Assembly (NCBI GenBank): GCA_902530455.1 | Contig: CACAAD010000002.1 | Coordinates: 1-64,000 of the forward strand | Reading direction: 5' to 3' | DNA: 64,000 nucleotides | Source of the DNA: an uncultured Pelagibacteraceae bacterium | Lineage (GTDB): Bacteria; Pseudomonadota; Alphaproteobacteria; Pelagibacterales; Pelagibacteraceae | Shown: one piece after another, positions 41,711 through 51,503 of the stretch | How the letters are laid out: each line of letters opens with the position of its first letter | Position numbering within the stretch: position 1 is the first letter of the stretch | Notes under the pieces: generated by a model | What the model was told of the DNA's origin: nothing | The model's input: the letters and a program-made list of their open reading frames with translations, nothing else | The model's database searches: none | Made by a program: the position numbers and the translations under genes

Positions 41711-42327
41711 TAACCGAGTCCAATGTCAAAAGAATACTGCTTAAAGATTTAAATTTTGATACTCCAAAGATAAAAAAATTAGACAATTTTGTAGATAAAC
41801 TACTTATTTATAATAAAAAACACAATTTAATATCGAAAAATACCGAAAAACAAGTATGGGATAGGCATATCTTAGATAGTGCACAATTAATTAAATTTAT
41901 AGACGTTAAAAGCTGTTCAGGGATAGCTGATTTAGGTACCGGCGGCGGTTTTCCTGGCATTATTTTAGCTATATACTTTCAAAATTTCAATTTTCACGTG
42001 AAACTTTATGAAAAATCACCGATAAAATCTGTTTTTTTATCAAATATTTCAAATTTATTGGGCCTAAACTGTACTATTATTTGTAATGATATAAATTCTG
42101 TAAAAATTGATTCAAATCATGTTGTTTGTAGAGCTTTTAGAAAATTAAACTATATATTGAATATTTCACGTGAAAACTGTATAAAAAAGCATAAAATGAT
42201 TATTATGAAGGGAAGAAATGCACAACAAGAGATAAATAAAACTTCCAAGATGATAAATTATAAGTACAGATTAGAAAATAGTATTACGGATAAAGATTCT
42301 AAAATAATTATTCTTAATACAGAATAA
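41707..42327 (+). CDS. rsmG: 16S rRNA (guanine527-N7)-methyltransferase
   Basis: [41 protein letters not shown]. Confidence 0.95.
   Translation: MITESNVKRILLKDLNFDTPKIKKLDNFVDKLLIYNKKHNLISKNTEKQVWDRHILDSAQLIKFIDVKSCSGIADLGTGGGFPGIILAIYFQNFNFHVKLYEKSPIKSVFLSNISNLLGLNCTIICNDINSVKIDSNHVVCRAFRKLNYILNISRENCIKKHKMIIMKGRNAQQEINKTSKMINYKYRLENSITDKDSKIIILNTE
41990..42005. promoter_or_regulatory. parS: parS-like site 1 inside rsmG
   Basis: ATTTTCACGTGAAACT, 13/16 match to TGTTTCACGTGAAACA with full TTTCACGTGAAA core. Confidence 0.8.
42162..42177. promoter_or_regulatory. parS: parS-like site 2 inside rsmG
   Basis: TATTTCACGTGAAAAC, 13/16 match with full TTTCACGTGAAA core. Confidence 0.8.
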
Positions 42328-42332
42328 ATTTT

Positions 42333-43127
42333 GTGAAACCGAATATAATAGCTGTTATAAATCAAAAGGGCGGAGTGGGAAAAACGACTACAGTTATAAA
42401 TTTAGCTGCTTCACTGTCCATTTTGGGTCAAAATAATCTTGTAATAGACTTAGACCCTCAAGGGAATGCAACAACCGGCCTTGGTAAATCAAACAATGAT
42501 GATGATAACAATATTTATAATCTTCTTATCAAAAGAATTAAATTAAAAGATGGATTGCAAAAAACAGACATAACTAATCTTGATGTATTTGGATCAAATG
42601 TAAATCTCTCAGGTCTGGAAGTGGAAACTGCTAATGATGAAAATAGAGTATTCATCTTAAAAGACATTCTAAGTAGGAATTATGAAATCTTAAAAAAATA
42701 TAATAATGTCTTTATTGATTGCCCACCTTCCTTAAGCTTACTGACCATTATGGCTTTAGTCAGTGCTAATGAGATTCTGGTACCCCTACAGACAGAATTT
42801 TTCGCATTAGAGGGGATTACACAATTGGTTAAAACAATAGATAGAATTAAAATCAAACTTAATCCTTCTTTAAGTGTAAGAGGGATATTGTTAACAATGT
42901 TTGATAAAAGAAATAAATTATCAACACAAGTTGATAAAGAGGCAAGGAATTATTTTAAAGAAAAAGTTTATCAGTCAGTAATACCTAGAAATGTAAGATT
43001 ATCTGAAGCACCCTCCCATGGGCAACCCTGTGTAACATATGATAAGACTTGCAGTGGTAGTAAAGCATATTTGAAATTAGCTAAAGAATTCATTAATCAA
43101 AGAAATAATATTGGGAGTGCTGCATGA
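42333..43127 (+). CDS. parA: chromosome partitioning ATPase ParA/Soj
   Basis: IIAVINQKGGVGKTTTVINLAASLS, DLDPQGNATTGLG. Confidence 0.97.
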   Translation: MKPNIIAVINQKGGVGKTTTVINLAASLSILGQNNLVIDLDPQGNATTGLGKSNNDDDNNIYNLLIKRIKLKDGLQKTDITNLDVFGSNVNLSGLEVETANDENRVFILKDILSRNYEILKKYNNVFIDCPPSLSLLTIMALVSANEILVPLQTEFFALEGITQLVKTIDRIKIKLNPSLSVRGILLTMFDKRNKLSTQVDKEARNYFKEKVYQSVIPRNVRLSEAPSHGQPCVTYDKTCSGSKAYLKLAKEFINQRNNIGSAA

Positions 43128-43981
43128 TTTCAAAAAAGAAAAAAGGACTCGGGAAAGGTTTATCGGCTCTTTTTGGAGATCAAAAAAAGCCAGAAAATAC
43201 GGGAAAAAATGAAAATAATATTCAAAAAGCACTAATTGGTGAATTGGCCCGAAATAAATATCAGCCTAGAACTATTTTTGATGAGGAAAAACTACAGGAG
43301 CTTTCTAAATCAATTAAGAAAAATGGAATGATCCAACCTATTGCTGTACGAAAAAATAACTTGTCTTCCGAACCATATGAAATTGTAGCTGGTGAAAGAA
43401 GGTGGTTAGCTGCACAAAAAGCTGGCCTGCACGAAGTGCCGATAACAGTATTAGAATTAAATGATAGTGAAACTTTAGAAGTTGCTATAGTTGAGAATAT
43501 ACAGAGAGAAGATTTAAATATTGTTGAAGAGGCTAAAGGTTATAAAAGACTAAATGAAGAGTTTGGATATGATCAGGATAAAATTGCTTTAATGATGTCC
43601 AGAAGTAGAAGTCATATAAGTAATACCTTAAGATTATTAAACCTACCAAAAGATATTATAGCAATGCTAGAACAGGGTGAACTAACTGCTGGCCAAGCTC
43701 GTCCATTAATTGGTATGCCCAATGCTTCCTCTATCGCAGAAGAGATAGTTGCAAAAAAACTTTCTGCGAGATCAATCGAAAATATAAAAAAAAACAAATC
43801 AAAATCATTTACTATTGATCCTAACATTTTTGATGCACAAAGAGATATTGAAAGATCTATTGGATTAAAAGTAACAATTCTTAATAAAAAAAATAACTCT
43901 GGTAAACTAAGTATTGAATATAAAAATTTGGATCAATTAGAATTGATTTCTAAATTACTTAAAAATATGCCCAAGAATTAG
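43124..43981 (+). CDS. parB: chromosome partitioning protein ParB
   Basis: KKGLGKGLSALFGD, NKYQPRTIFDEEKLQELSKSIKKNGMIQPI, EIVAGERRWLAAQKAG. Confidence 0.97.
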   Translation: MISKKKKGLGKGLSALFGDQKKPENTGKNENNIQKALIGELARNKYQPRTIFDEEKLQELSKSIKKNGMIQPIAVRKNNLSSEPYEIVAGERRWLAAQKAGLHEVPITVLELNDSETLEVAIVENIQREDLNIVEEAKGYKRLNEEFGYDQDKIALMMSRSRSHISNTLRLLNLPKDIIAMLEQGELTAGQARPLIGMPNASSIAEEIVAKKLSARSIENIKKNKSKSFTIDPNIFDAQRDIERSIGLKVTILNKKNNSGKLSIEYKNLDQLELISKLLKNMPKN

Positions 43982-44960
43982 TACAAATATTTAAGATTGC
44001 ATTTTTTACAATTGTTAAGCTGTTCAAAGAGCTATTTTTTTTAAGTTTTACTTCCGTATGACCCAAATACTCCAAGGCTTCTATAATGCTTTGTTTATGC
44101 CATTTTCTGAGCAGTTTTAAATATAATGGTTTGTCTTTCCAGAAAATGGGAGGACGTATCTTTGTTATTGTTAGGTTAAAATCGTTATATCTCTCATTTT
44201 CCTTATGAATTTCTAAAAGTTTTATCAATTTAAAGTTTATCATATTTAAATAAAGAAAAGCATCATCATTTGAAAAAGAAAAATTATTTAACAAATTATT
44301 AAGTTTATTTTTTTCACCGATAAGTGAGGCATCTCTTATATTCTCAAAAAACTCATTTCTATCAGAATTTAATAGTATCTCTAAACTTTCCTCGGATAAA
44401 ACTTTTTTATCATAAAATGATTTTATTTTATCTATATTGTTTATAATTGTTTTCCTATTCAAGTTTGAATAGTTTAGTATCATATTTATAGCGTTATTAT
44501 CCAAGTTTTTAAATTCTTTTAATTCGGTACTAATTAGTTTCCTTAAAGTAATATCATTATCCTTATAACAAGGAATTATTGCCAAATTATTTTCTTTTTC
44601 AAACATTGCTCTAAATTTTGATTTTTTGTCTAATATGTCTGCTATAAAAATAATTTTTATTTTTTCTTTACTTTGCAATATTTTATCAAGTTCTGCAAAA
44701 TTTTTTTCATTTACATGATTAACTATAATTATTTTTTCTTCTGAAAATAAAGAGATATTTTTAATTTCACCAAGTATTATATTTTTGTCCTTGTTCAAGT
44801 CCTCTTGATATAAATTTATAATTTCTGCTTTTTTATTTAAGCTTATAATATTTTTTTTTAAATTATCTTTTAATCCAATATTTTCACCGTAAATAAGGAT
44901 AAATTTATATTGTAGAATTTTCTTAATATTATTTTCTATTTCAAAACTTTTTAGAATCAT
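43959..44960 (-). CDS. holA: DNA polymerase III delta subunit
   Basis: YKFILIYGENIGLKDNLKK..., conserved leuS-lptE-holA-parB order. Confidence 0.88.
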   Translation of the reverse strand: MILKSFEIENNIKKILQYKFILIYGENIGLKDNLKKNIISLNKKAEIINLYQEDLNKDKNIILGEIKNISLFSEEKIIIVNHVNEKNFAELDKILQSKEKIKIIFIADILDKKSKFRAMFEKENNLAIIPCYKDNDITLRKLISTELKEFKNLDNNAINMILNYSNLNRKTIINNIDKIKSFYDKKVLSEESLEILLNSDRNEFFENIRDASLIGEKNKLNNLLNNFSFSNDDAFLYLNMINFKLIKLLEIHKENERYNDFNLTITKIRPPIFWKDKPLYLKLLRKWHKQSIIEALEYLGHTEVKLKKNSSLNSLTIVKNAILNICTNSWAYF

Positions 44961-45431
44961 CTAATTAAAATAAATTCTTAATTGATCTAATACTTCTTCA
45001 ACAATAATGTTTATCAATGAATTATTTGCTTCTTTTAAATTATTAATTGTAGCAGAGTGATTGTCTTCGACGTTATATATTCTTGTAGCGGTAAAAGTTC
45101 TTTTTATCTCTCTTGTAGAATTAAGATCCATAATTTTGACATTAGCTATTAATGTAAGATTATATTTAGTCACTTTATTTTTTATGTTTTTTTCTTCTAT
45201 CGTCTTATTTTTATTTAATTCAACTAAAAGTTTAATTCTATTGCCACCATCTTTATTTGAAAATCTTTGAATTTTCTTCTGAATTAAAAATGATGTTCTT
45301 GTGTCTCCAGTAATATCAAACTCTTGTATATAAAATTTTTTTTGATATTTAGAATTCATATTTTGATACGAACAGGAATTGATTAACAGTAACATTATTG
45401 AAATTATAAATGTGTTTTTAATTTTATCCAT
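44961..45431 (-). CDS. lptE: LptE-like LPS-assembly lipoprotein
   Basis: Lipobox LLINSCSYQ; between leuS and holA. Confidence 0.8.
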   Translation of the reverse strand: MDKIKNTFIISIMLLLINSCSYQNMNSKYQKKFYIQEFDITGDTRTSFLIQKKIQRFSNKDGGNRIKLLVELNKNKTIEEKNIKNKVTKYNLTLIANVKIMDLNSTREIKRTFTATRIYNVEDNHSATINNLKEANNSLINIIVEEVLDQLRIYFN

Positions 45432-47956
45432 TATTTTGTAATAAAGTTTATAATTTTATCTTTTACAAAAATGATTTTATTGATGGGCTGATTTAAAATC
45501 TTATTTTTTACTTTAGCATTATTTTTACAAATTTTTTCAACCGAAACTTGACCCACGCCCCTATCAATTTCAATTACCTCTTTCGTTCTGCCATTGATTT
45601 GTATTGCCATCTTCACTTTTTCTTGTTGGATTAATTTTGCATCAATTTTTGGCCAAGTCTTTATTTCTTTTGCCCCTAACATTTCTAGACATTCATAAGC
45701 TATATGAGGTGTAAATGGTATAAGCATCTTCATTAGTTTAATTAAATTTATTTTAAGACATGAGTCTGAAACTTCTTTAGCAATATGACTTTGAAATAAA
45801 TTATATATTTCATAAACATTTGCTACAACTACATTTAAATTAAAGTCATTTATGGACTTTGTGATTTTGTTAATGTAGGAATTCATTTTTAAATTAAAAT
45901 TTTCATCTAAGTTATTTTTTTTTTCTGAACTCTTTTTAATTTCACAACAAAGATTATATATTTTTTGAAGAAACTTATGAGCTGCGTTTACACCTTGATT
46001 TGACCATTGAATATCCTTTTCGGGAGGGCTATCTGAAAGTATAAACCATCTAACGGAGTCGGCTCCATATGATTTAATCATATTCTCGGGATCAACAACA
46101 TTTTTCTTAGATTTTGACATTGACTCTGATGAACCTACAATAACTTTAGTTTTATCTGATATCTTTTGAAATGTTCCATTTGAATTTTTTTCAACTTCTG
46201 AAGGGTTAAGCCATTTTCCGTTTTGATCTTTGTAAGTTTCATGACACACCATACCTTGAGTAAATAAACCTTTAAAAGGTTCGTTGTCTTTAATTTTTTG
46301 GTTATTTTTCTTTAGTGCTCTCATGAAAAATCTTGAATACAACAAATGTAAAATTGCGTGCTCTATTCCACCTATATACTGGTCTACCGGCATCCAATAA
46401 TTAACTTTTTCAATATCAAAAGGTTCAGAACTTATTTTAGGTGAGCAAAATCTCAAAAAATACCAAGAGGAGTCCACAAAAGTATCCAGAGTATCAGTTT
46501 CTCTAATTGCTGACTTACCAGTCTTCTTGTGAACTGTATTTTTCCAACTTTTATGACTCTCCAAGGGATTTCCATTTTGATTTAAATCAATATCTTCTGG
46601 AAGTTTAATTGGAAGTTCACTTTTATCAACTGGCACAATCGATCCATCCTCTAAATGTATCATTGGGATGGGACATCCCCAATATCTCTGTCTGGAAATT
46701 CCCCAATCTTTTAATCTAAAGGTTATTTTTTTTTTACCTATTCTTAATTTTTCAATTTCTTTTATAATTTTATCCTTAGCTTGTTCTACTGTTAACCCAT
46801 CTAAAAAATCTGAGTTAATTAATGTTCCGTCGTCAGTAAAAGCCTCTGATAAATTTTTAAAGTTTTTAGATTTAGTCGGATTATCAGAGACCACTTCTTT
46901 AATTTCAAGATTGTACTTTTTTGCAAAATCTAAATCTCTTTGGTCATGAGCAGGGCAACCAAATATTGCACCTGTCCCATAATCCATTAAGATAAAGTTG
47001 GCTACATAAACTGGAATTGTTTTTCCTTTAATAAAAGGATGAGTAGCGAATAAGTTAGTGTCATACCCAATTTTTTCTGCATTAGCCAAAGCTTCTTCTG
47101 TTGTTCCAACTTTAAGGCATTCATTTTTGAAACTATTAAATTTGTCATTTTTTAAAAATTTTTCACATATAGGGTGATCTACTGAAACTGCTAAAAAAGA
47201 TGCACCAAATATTGTGTCTGGCCGGGTAGTAAAAACATTGATTTTTTTATTCTCCCCTTGAATTTCAAAATTAATTTCGCATCCAATCGATTTTCCAATC
47301 CAATTTTTTTGCATTATTTTTACTTTTTCAGGCCAATTATTTAGTTCGTCTAATCCTTTAAGTAAGTCATCAGAAAATTTTGATATGTCAAAAAACCATT
47401 GGGAAAGCTTCTTTCTCTCTACTACAGCACCAGATCTCCAACCTTTACCATTAACAACCTGTTCATTGGCCAATACTGTTTGTTCGACAGGATCCCAATT
47501 CACATAATTTTCTTTTCGTTTGACCAATCCCTTATTATAAAAATCGATAAAAATTTCTTGTTGGTGTTTGTAATAACTTTCATGACATGTAGAAACTTCT
47601 AAATCCCAATCTATTGAAAGCCCCATAAGTTTAAGCTGCCTTTTCATTTCTGAAATATTTCTTTCTGTCCATTTTTTTGGATGTAAATTATTTTCTTTTG
47701 CAGCATTTTCTGCCGGTAAACCAAATGCATCCCATCCCATTGGGTGCAAAACATTGTATCCATTCATAAATTTAAACCGGGCAATAACATCACCTATCGT
47801 GTAATTTCTCACGTGTCCCATGTGAATTTTTCCTGAAGGATAGGGAAACATTTCTAAACAATAGAATTTTTTTGAACCCTTATTATTGTAAAGCTTTTCT
47901 TTATCAAAACTAGATTGCCATTTTTTTTCAATTACTTGAAAATTGAGTCTTTCCAT
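45431..47956 (-). CDS. leuS: leucyl-tRNA synthetase
   Basis: [52 protein letters not shown]. Confidence 0.98.
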   Translation of the reverse strand: MERLNFQVIEKKWQSSFDKEKLYNNKGSKKFYCLEMFPYPSGKIHMGHVRNYTIGDVIARFKFMNGYNVLHPMGWDAFGLPAENAAKENNLHPKKWTERNISEMKRQLKLMGLSIDWDLEVSTCHESYYKHQQEIFIDFYNKGLVKRKENYVNWDPVEQTVLANEQVVNGKGWRSGAVVERKKLSQWFFDISKFSDDLLKGLDELNNWPEKVKIMQKNWIGKSIGCEINFEIQGENKKINVFTTRPDTIFGASFLAVSVDHPICEKFLKNDKFNSFKNECLKVGTTEEALANAEKIGYDTNLFATHPFIKGKTIPVYVANFILMDYGTGAIFGCPAHDQRDLDFAKKYNLEIKEVVSDNPTKSKNFKNLSEAFTDDGTLINSDFLDGLTVEQAKDKIIKEIEKLRIGKKKITFRLKDWGISRQRYWGCPIPMIHLEDGSIVPVDKSELPIKLPEDIDLNQNGNPLESHKSWKNTVHKKTGKSAIRETDTLDTFVDSSWYFLRFCSPKISSEPFDIEKVNYWMPVDQYIGGIEHAILHLLYSRFFMRALKKNNQKIKDNEPFKGLFTQGMVCHETYKDQNGKWLNPSEVEKNSNGTFQKISDKTKVIVGSSESMSKSKKNVVDPENMIKSYGADSVRWFILSDSPPEKDIQWSNQGVNAAHKFLQKIYNLCCEIKKSSEKKNNLDENFNLKMNSYINKITKSINDFNLNVVVANVYEIYNLFQSHIAKEVSDSCLKINLIKLMKMLIPFTPHIAYECLEMLGAKEIKTWPKIDAKLIQQEKVKMAIQINGRTKEVIEIDRGVGQVSVEKICKNNAKVKNKILNQPINKIIFVKDKIINFITK

Positions 47957-47967
47957 AAATCAAAATT

Positions 47968-48489
47968 TTATTTTTTTACTTGTTTTTCTAAAATTGTTGC
48001 TTCTTTTAAAATAGATGCAATTAGCTCCTCTTGTATTCTTGATTTAAATATTTCTACATTACAAGATTGATTGACAGAACATTTTTTTCTATGAACTGTA
48101 ATTTTGAGACTATTAGATTGAACTACATTCGACATAAATCTAACAGTTATTTTTAAAGCTTGATTTTTATTTGTTTCATCAGTGTACCAATCAGAAATTA
48201 TTATACCACCTGAATAATCCACAGTTGTCAGAGGTAAAAAATCTAATATATCTAACGTTGCTCTCCACATTGGGTTTGAGGTACTAAATTCATAGTTAGT
48301 AGAGTTTCCTCCTTTTCCGATCATTTTTCCAAGTCCAACACCTCTTCCCTCTTTAACATTTTGTTTAGCTCTTTCCGGTCCAGATATTGGAACTTTTCTT
48401 GTATCAACCTTTTTAAAAAAACCTTTCCCGCAAGACACAAGCAAAGAAAAAATTAGAAAATAGACTGTAATTTTGAAAAAATTTCTCAT
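47968..48489 (-). CDS. DUF3576 domain lipoprotein
   Basis: Lipobox LLVSCGKG; NPMWRATLDILDFLPLTTVDYSGGIIISDWYTD. Confidence 0.88.
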   Translation of the reverse strand: MRNFFKITVYFLIFSLLVSCGKGFFKKVDTRKVPISGPERAKQNVKEGRGVGLGKMIGKGGNSTNYEFSTSNPMWRATLDILDFLPLTTVDYSGGIIISDWYTDETNKNQALKITVRFMSNVVQSNSLKITVHRKKCSVNQSCNVEIFKSRIQEELIASILKEATILEKQVKK

Positions 48490-48567
48490 TATAAGACTTT
48501 AAACTCATTAAATAGCATTGTTTACCTAAAATCCAACAAAAATCAGTAAAAATAGGGCTTTTTAGCA

Positions 48568-48585
48568 TGTTGTAATAATACAACA
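48568..48585. repeat. inverted repeat upstream of porin
   Basis: TGTTGTA-ATAA-TACAACA, perfect 7-bp arms. Confidence 0.8.
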
Positions 48586-48655
48586 GTTAATGAAATAATT
48601 GGCTGATTTAATAACTTTAGATACAAAATTATCAATAAAAATAAGATAAAAGACT

Positions 48656-48671
48656 GTTAATTATAATTAAC
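48656..48671. promoter_or_regulatory. perfect 16-bp palindrome upstream of porin
   Basis: GTTAATTATAATTAAC equals its reverse complement; ends 21 bp before the ATG. Confidence 0.6.
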
Positions 48672-48692
48672 GTTTAAACAAAAGGAGAAACA

Positions 48693-49772
48693 ATGAATAA
48701 ATTAACAAAACTATTGTTCTCAGTTTTTACTTCAGTAGCTATAGCTACATCAGCTTTTGCTGGTGAGTTCACAGTTTCTGGTAGTGCAAAGGCAACTTAC
48801 ACTATTTTGAGTAACACTGGAACAGCAGGTACGCATGCAATTGGTAAAGGAATTGGTATATCAAACGAATTTTCTTTAACAGCTTCAGGCGAACTCGATA
48901 ACGGTATGACATGGTCATATGCGCAAGATATTGATAATGCAACAGTACAAGACGATGCATCAATCACATTAGGTACAGATTATGGTACAATTAAAATTTG
49001 TGTATCTGAGTGTGGATTATCAACAAAATACGCATTCGATAACTCAGCTTACGGAATAGGTTCTGATAACGGTTACGGACACGGTGCAGCTGCAACAACA
49101 ACTATGCAGTACGGAAAAAACATCAGTGGCTACAACAACGTTCAGTACCACTTACCAGCTGACATGTTACCATTCTCAACTACTTTCAAAGTAGGTGTTA
49201 CACCAGGTGGTGCAGGTGGAAGTGCAAACGCTTCATCTCACTCAGTAAATGGTGATGTAACAGGTGAAATGACTCAATACGCTATAACAACACAGCCGAT
49301 TGATGGTTTAACTCTTGCAGCATCTTACTATGACTTCGGTCAAATGGGTAAATCTGACGCTAGACAAAAACAAGAAGGTGGTTCATACTCTGCGAACTAC
49401 TCAATGGGTCAATTCTCAGTAGGTTACGGTGAAACTATATTTGCCCCAGCACAAGCGGCGGGCGTGGGTGCATCTGCAGCAGTTGTAACAGACTACTACG
49501 ATAACTCAGGTTACAGTATTGGTTTTGCGGTTAACGATAATTTGTCAGTATCTTTCACAGAGGAAGAGTCTACGATTAATCGTAAGTCAAAAGCAACAGC
49601 TACTGATGCTATAACTAGAACAGACGTAACAATGGAAATCCAAACGATTGACGTTGCTTACACTGTTGGTGGTGCTACATTCTCAGTATCTACATCAGAA
49701 GGTAAGAATGATACGTACACAACAGGTGATGACACTAACGAGCATATCTTCGCTATGTCATTAGCGTTCTAA
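48693..49772 (+). CDS. outer-membrane porin
   Basis: Signal peptide MNKLTKLLFSVFTSVAIATSAFA|GEF; Gly/Thr/Ser-rich beta strands; C-terminal aromatic ...IFAMSLAF. Confidence 0.93.
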   Translation: MNKLTKLLFSVFTSVAIATSAFAGEFTVSGSAKATYTILSNTGTAGTHAIGKGIGISNEFSLTASGELDNGMTWSYAQDIDNATVQDDASITLGTDYGTIKICVSECGLSTKYAFDNSAYGIGSDNGYGHGAAATTTMQYGKNISGYNNVQYHLPADMLPFSTTFKVGVTPGGAGGSANASSHSVNGDVTGEMTQYAITTQPIDGLTLAASYYDFGQMGKSDARQKQEGGSYSANYSMGQFSVGYGETIFAPAQAAGVGASAAVVTDYYDNSGYSIGFAVNDNLSVSFTEEESTINRKSKATATDAITRTDVTMEIQTIDVAYTVGGATFSVSTSEGKNDTYTTGDDTNEHIFAMSLAF

Positions 49773-49791
49773 TTTAGTTAATTAGAAAATT

Positions 49792-50367
49792 TTAAAAAAG
49801 CCGGTTAATAAATTTAGCCGGCTTTTTTTTTATGGCAGATAAGCATGCAAAAGATTGAGACAAAACACTATTTAATTTAGACAAATTTTCAATGTTTATA
49901 CCGCCTAACGGGATTAGTTCAGTGTTAGATCTAAGGAAAATAAAATTAAACTTTTGAACTCCTAAATACCCATGTTTATATTGGTAATTAGTCTTAAAAA
50001 GTCTGGAAAATATCACTTCCTTGCAACCTTGTTTAATTTTTAGATCTAGTTCTTTTTGATTATGAGCGGCCCCAATGACTTGAAACCCTTTTTTGGAATA
50101 TGTATTTGTACTTAAATCTTTGTTGCTAGCCGATATATACAATCCATCAGCATTAATTTTAGTTAACAGCTTCGTACTATTGGCTACAAAAAAATTTATA
50201 CCCTTTTTCTTACAATTTTTTCTATAAACTTTCAGTTCCTCAATACTTTCTTTAGTTGTTTGATTTCTATAAATAATGTTAAATTTATTCTTAATTTTAA
50301 TTAAATTTAAATTGAATTCCCTAGTATTTTCTATGAATAAGTAGTATTTCTTTTTAAAAATCAACAT
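49792..50367 (-). CDS. thiamine phosphate synthase/TenI-like family protein
   Basis: GFQVIGAAHNQKELDLKIKQGCKEVIFSRLF...ELIPLGGINIENL; start trimmed to ATG at 50367. Confidence 0.75.
   Translation of the reverse strand: MLIFKKKYYLFIENTREFNLNLIKIKNKFNIIYRNQTTKESIEELKVYRKNCKKKGINFFVANSTKLLTKINADGLYISASNKDLSTNTYSKKGFQVIGAAHNQKELDLKIKQGCKEVIFSRLFKTNYQYKHGYLGVQKFNFIFLRSNTELIPLGGINIENLSKLNSVLSQSFACLSAIKKKPAKFINRLF
49794..49831 (+). terminator. intrinsic terminator after porin, overlapping the 3' end of the convergent gene
   Basis: AAAAAAGCCGG-N13-CCGGCTTTTTT plus T run. Confidence 0.9.
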
Positions 50368-51015
50368 ATGAACATAATAACTAATTTTGAGAAAATAAAA
50401 CAAGAAATTAAAAATAATTCGTCTCAAAACGAAATTGAAGTTATCGCAGTAAGTAAAACGTTTTCAATTGACCATATTATGCCATTAATTGAATACGGTC
50501 ATAAACACTTCGGAGAAAATAAAGTCCAAGAAGCTGAAAAAAAATGGAAAGAATTAAAAAAATCCAATATTGATTTGAGACTACATATGATAGGAAGATT
50601 GCAATCAAATAAAGCAAAGAAGGCAGTGGAATTATTTGATTTTATACATTCCTTAGATAGCGAAAAGTTAGCTAATGAACTAAGTAAAAGACAAAAAGAA
50701 AAAGAAAAAAATTTAAGTTATTTTATTCAAATAAATTTAGGTTCTGAAGAACAAAAAGGCGGTGTTGAAATAAGTGAATTAAAAAATTTTAGTGATTATT
50801 GCGTTAACGAACTTAATCTGTCAGTTCTTGGACTAATGGCAATACCACCTAATGATAATAATCCAGATAAATATTTCAAAAGAATATCTGAACTAAATAA
50901 ACAATTTAATTTTCGATATCTTAGTATCGGAATGTCCAATGATTATTTGAAAGCCATAAAATACGGAGCTTCTCATGTTAGAATTGGCAGTGCTATCTTT
51001 GGATCTAGAAATTAG
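50368..51015 (+). CDS. yggS: YggS-family PLP homeostasis protein
   Basis: VIAVSKTFSIDHI, FGENKVQEAEKKW, LHMIGRLQSNKAKKAV, LSIGMSNDYLKAIKYGASHVRIGSAIFG. Confidence 0.96.
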   Translation: MNIITNFEKIKQEIKNNSSQNEIEVIAVSKTFSIDHIMPLIEYGHKHFGENKVQEAEKKWKELKKSNIDLRLHMIGRLQSNKAKKAVELFDFIHSLDSEKLANELSKRQKEKEKNLSYFIQINLGSEEQKGGVEISELKNFSDYCVNELNLSVLGLMAIPPNDNNPDKYFKRISELNKQFNFRYLSIGMSNDYLKAIKYGASHVRIGSAIFGSRN

Positions 51016-51503
51016 AGAATTTTTAAAAAAGTTTTTTTATTTAAAATTGACAATAAGCATCTAAGGTCTTTTTTTGATAATGCGATACAGCCATTAGTAG
51101 GCTTGTAATTCTTTCTTGCCACGTGCAAAAAAACGGCACTCCCCTTTTTTCTCCTTATAGGATTGAGGTTATAATTAATTACAACAATAATATCGTAAAT
51201 ATTTTCTTTTATATGTAATTTTTCAGCACTGCCTTTAAATGGAAATTTTATAAATTTATTGTAAAATTTCGACTTTGTATCATCACACCAACCATAATTT
51301 TTTTTGATTGGAATTACCTTTAGTTTTGATAGGAGTTTTTTAACTCTCTCTTTTCTGTAAAAAATATATTTAAGCTGAAATCTTCCTCTAGGGGTACAAT
51401 TATCCCCCTCAATTTTTCTGCTTACAATTCCTCTTTTACCGACAGCACATTTTGCTTTATAATCTTTAAAAAGGACAAATTTATTTTTTAATATTACATC
51501 CAT
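51012..51503 (-). CDS. L,D-transpeptidase (YkuD catalytic domain)
   Basis: FLHVARKNYKPTNGCIALSKKDL (H...NGC motif), GDNCTPRGRFQL; start trimmed to ATG at 51503. Confidence 0.88.
   Translation of the reverse strand: MDVILKNKFVLFKDYKAKCAVGKRGIVSRKIEGDNCTPRGRFQLKYIFYRKERVKKLLSKLKVIPIKKNYGWCDDTKSKFYNKFIKFPFKGSAEKLHIKENIYDIIVVINYNLNPIRRKKGSAVFLHVARKNYKPTNGCIALSKKDLRCLLSILNKKTFLKIL

Noticed and set aside
42333-43981. parAB as part of a plasmid or mobile element
   Set aside because: Embedded in the conserved chromosomal mnmE-mnmG-rsmG-parA-parB-holA-lptE-leuS order; no mobility genes.
50341-50367. TPP riboswitch upstream of the ThiE-like gene
   Set aside because: No leader exists between this gene and yggS, so no space for a THI-box.
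51121-51130. CACGTG within the L,D-transpeptidase gene as a third parS
   Set aside because: Only the 6-bp core is present; flanks do not match TTTCACGTGAAA.
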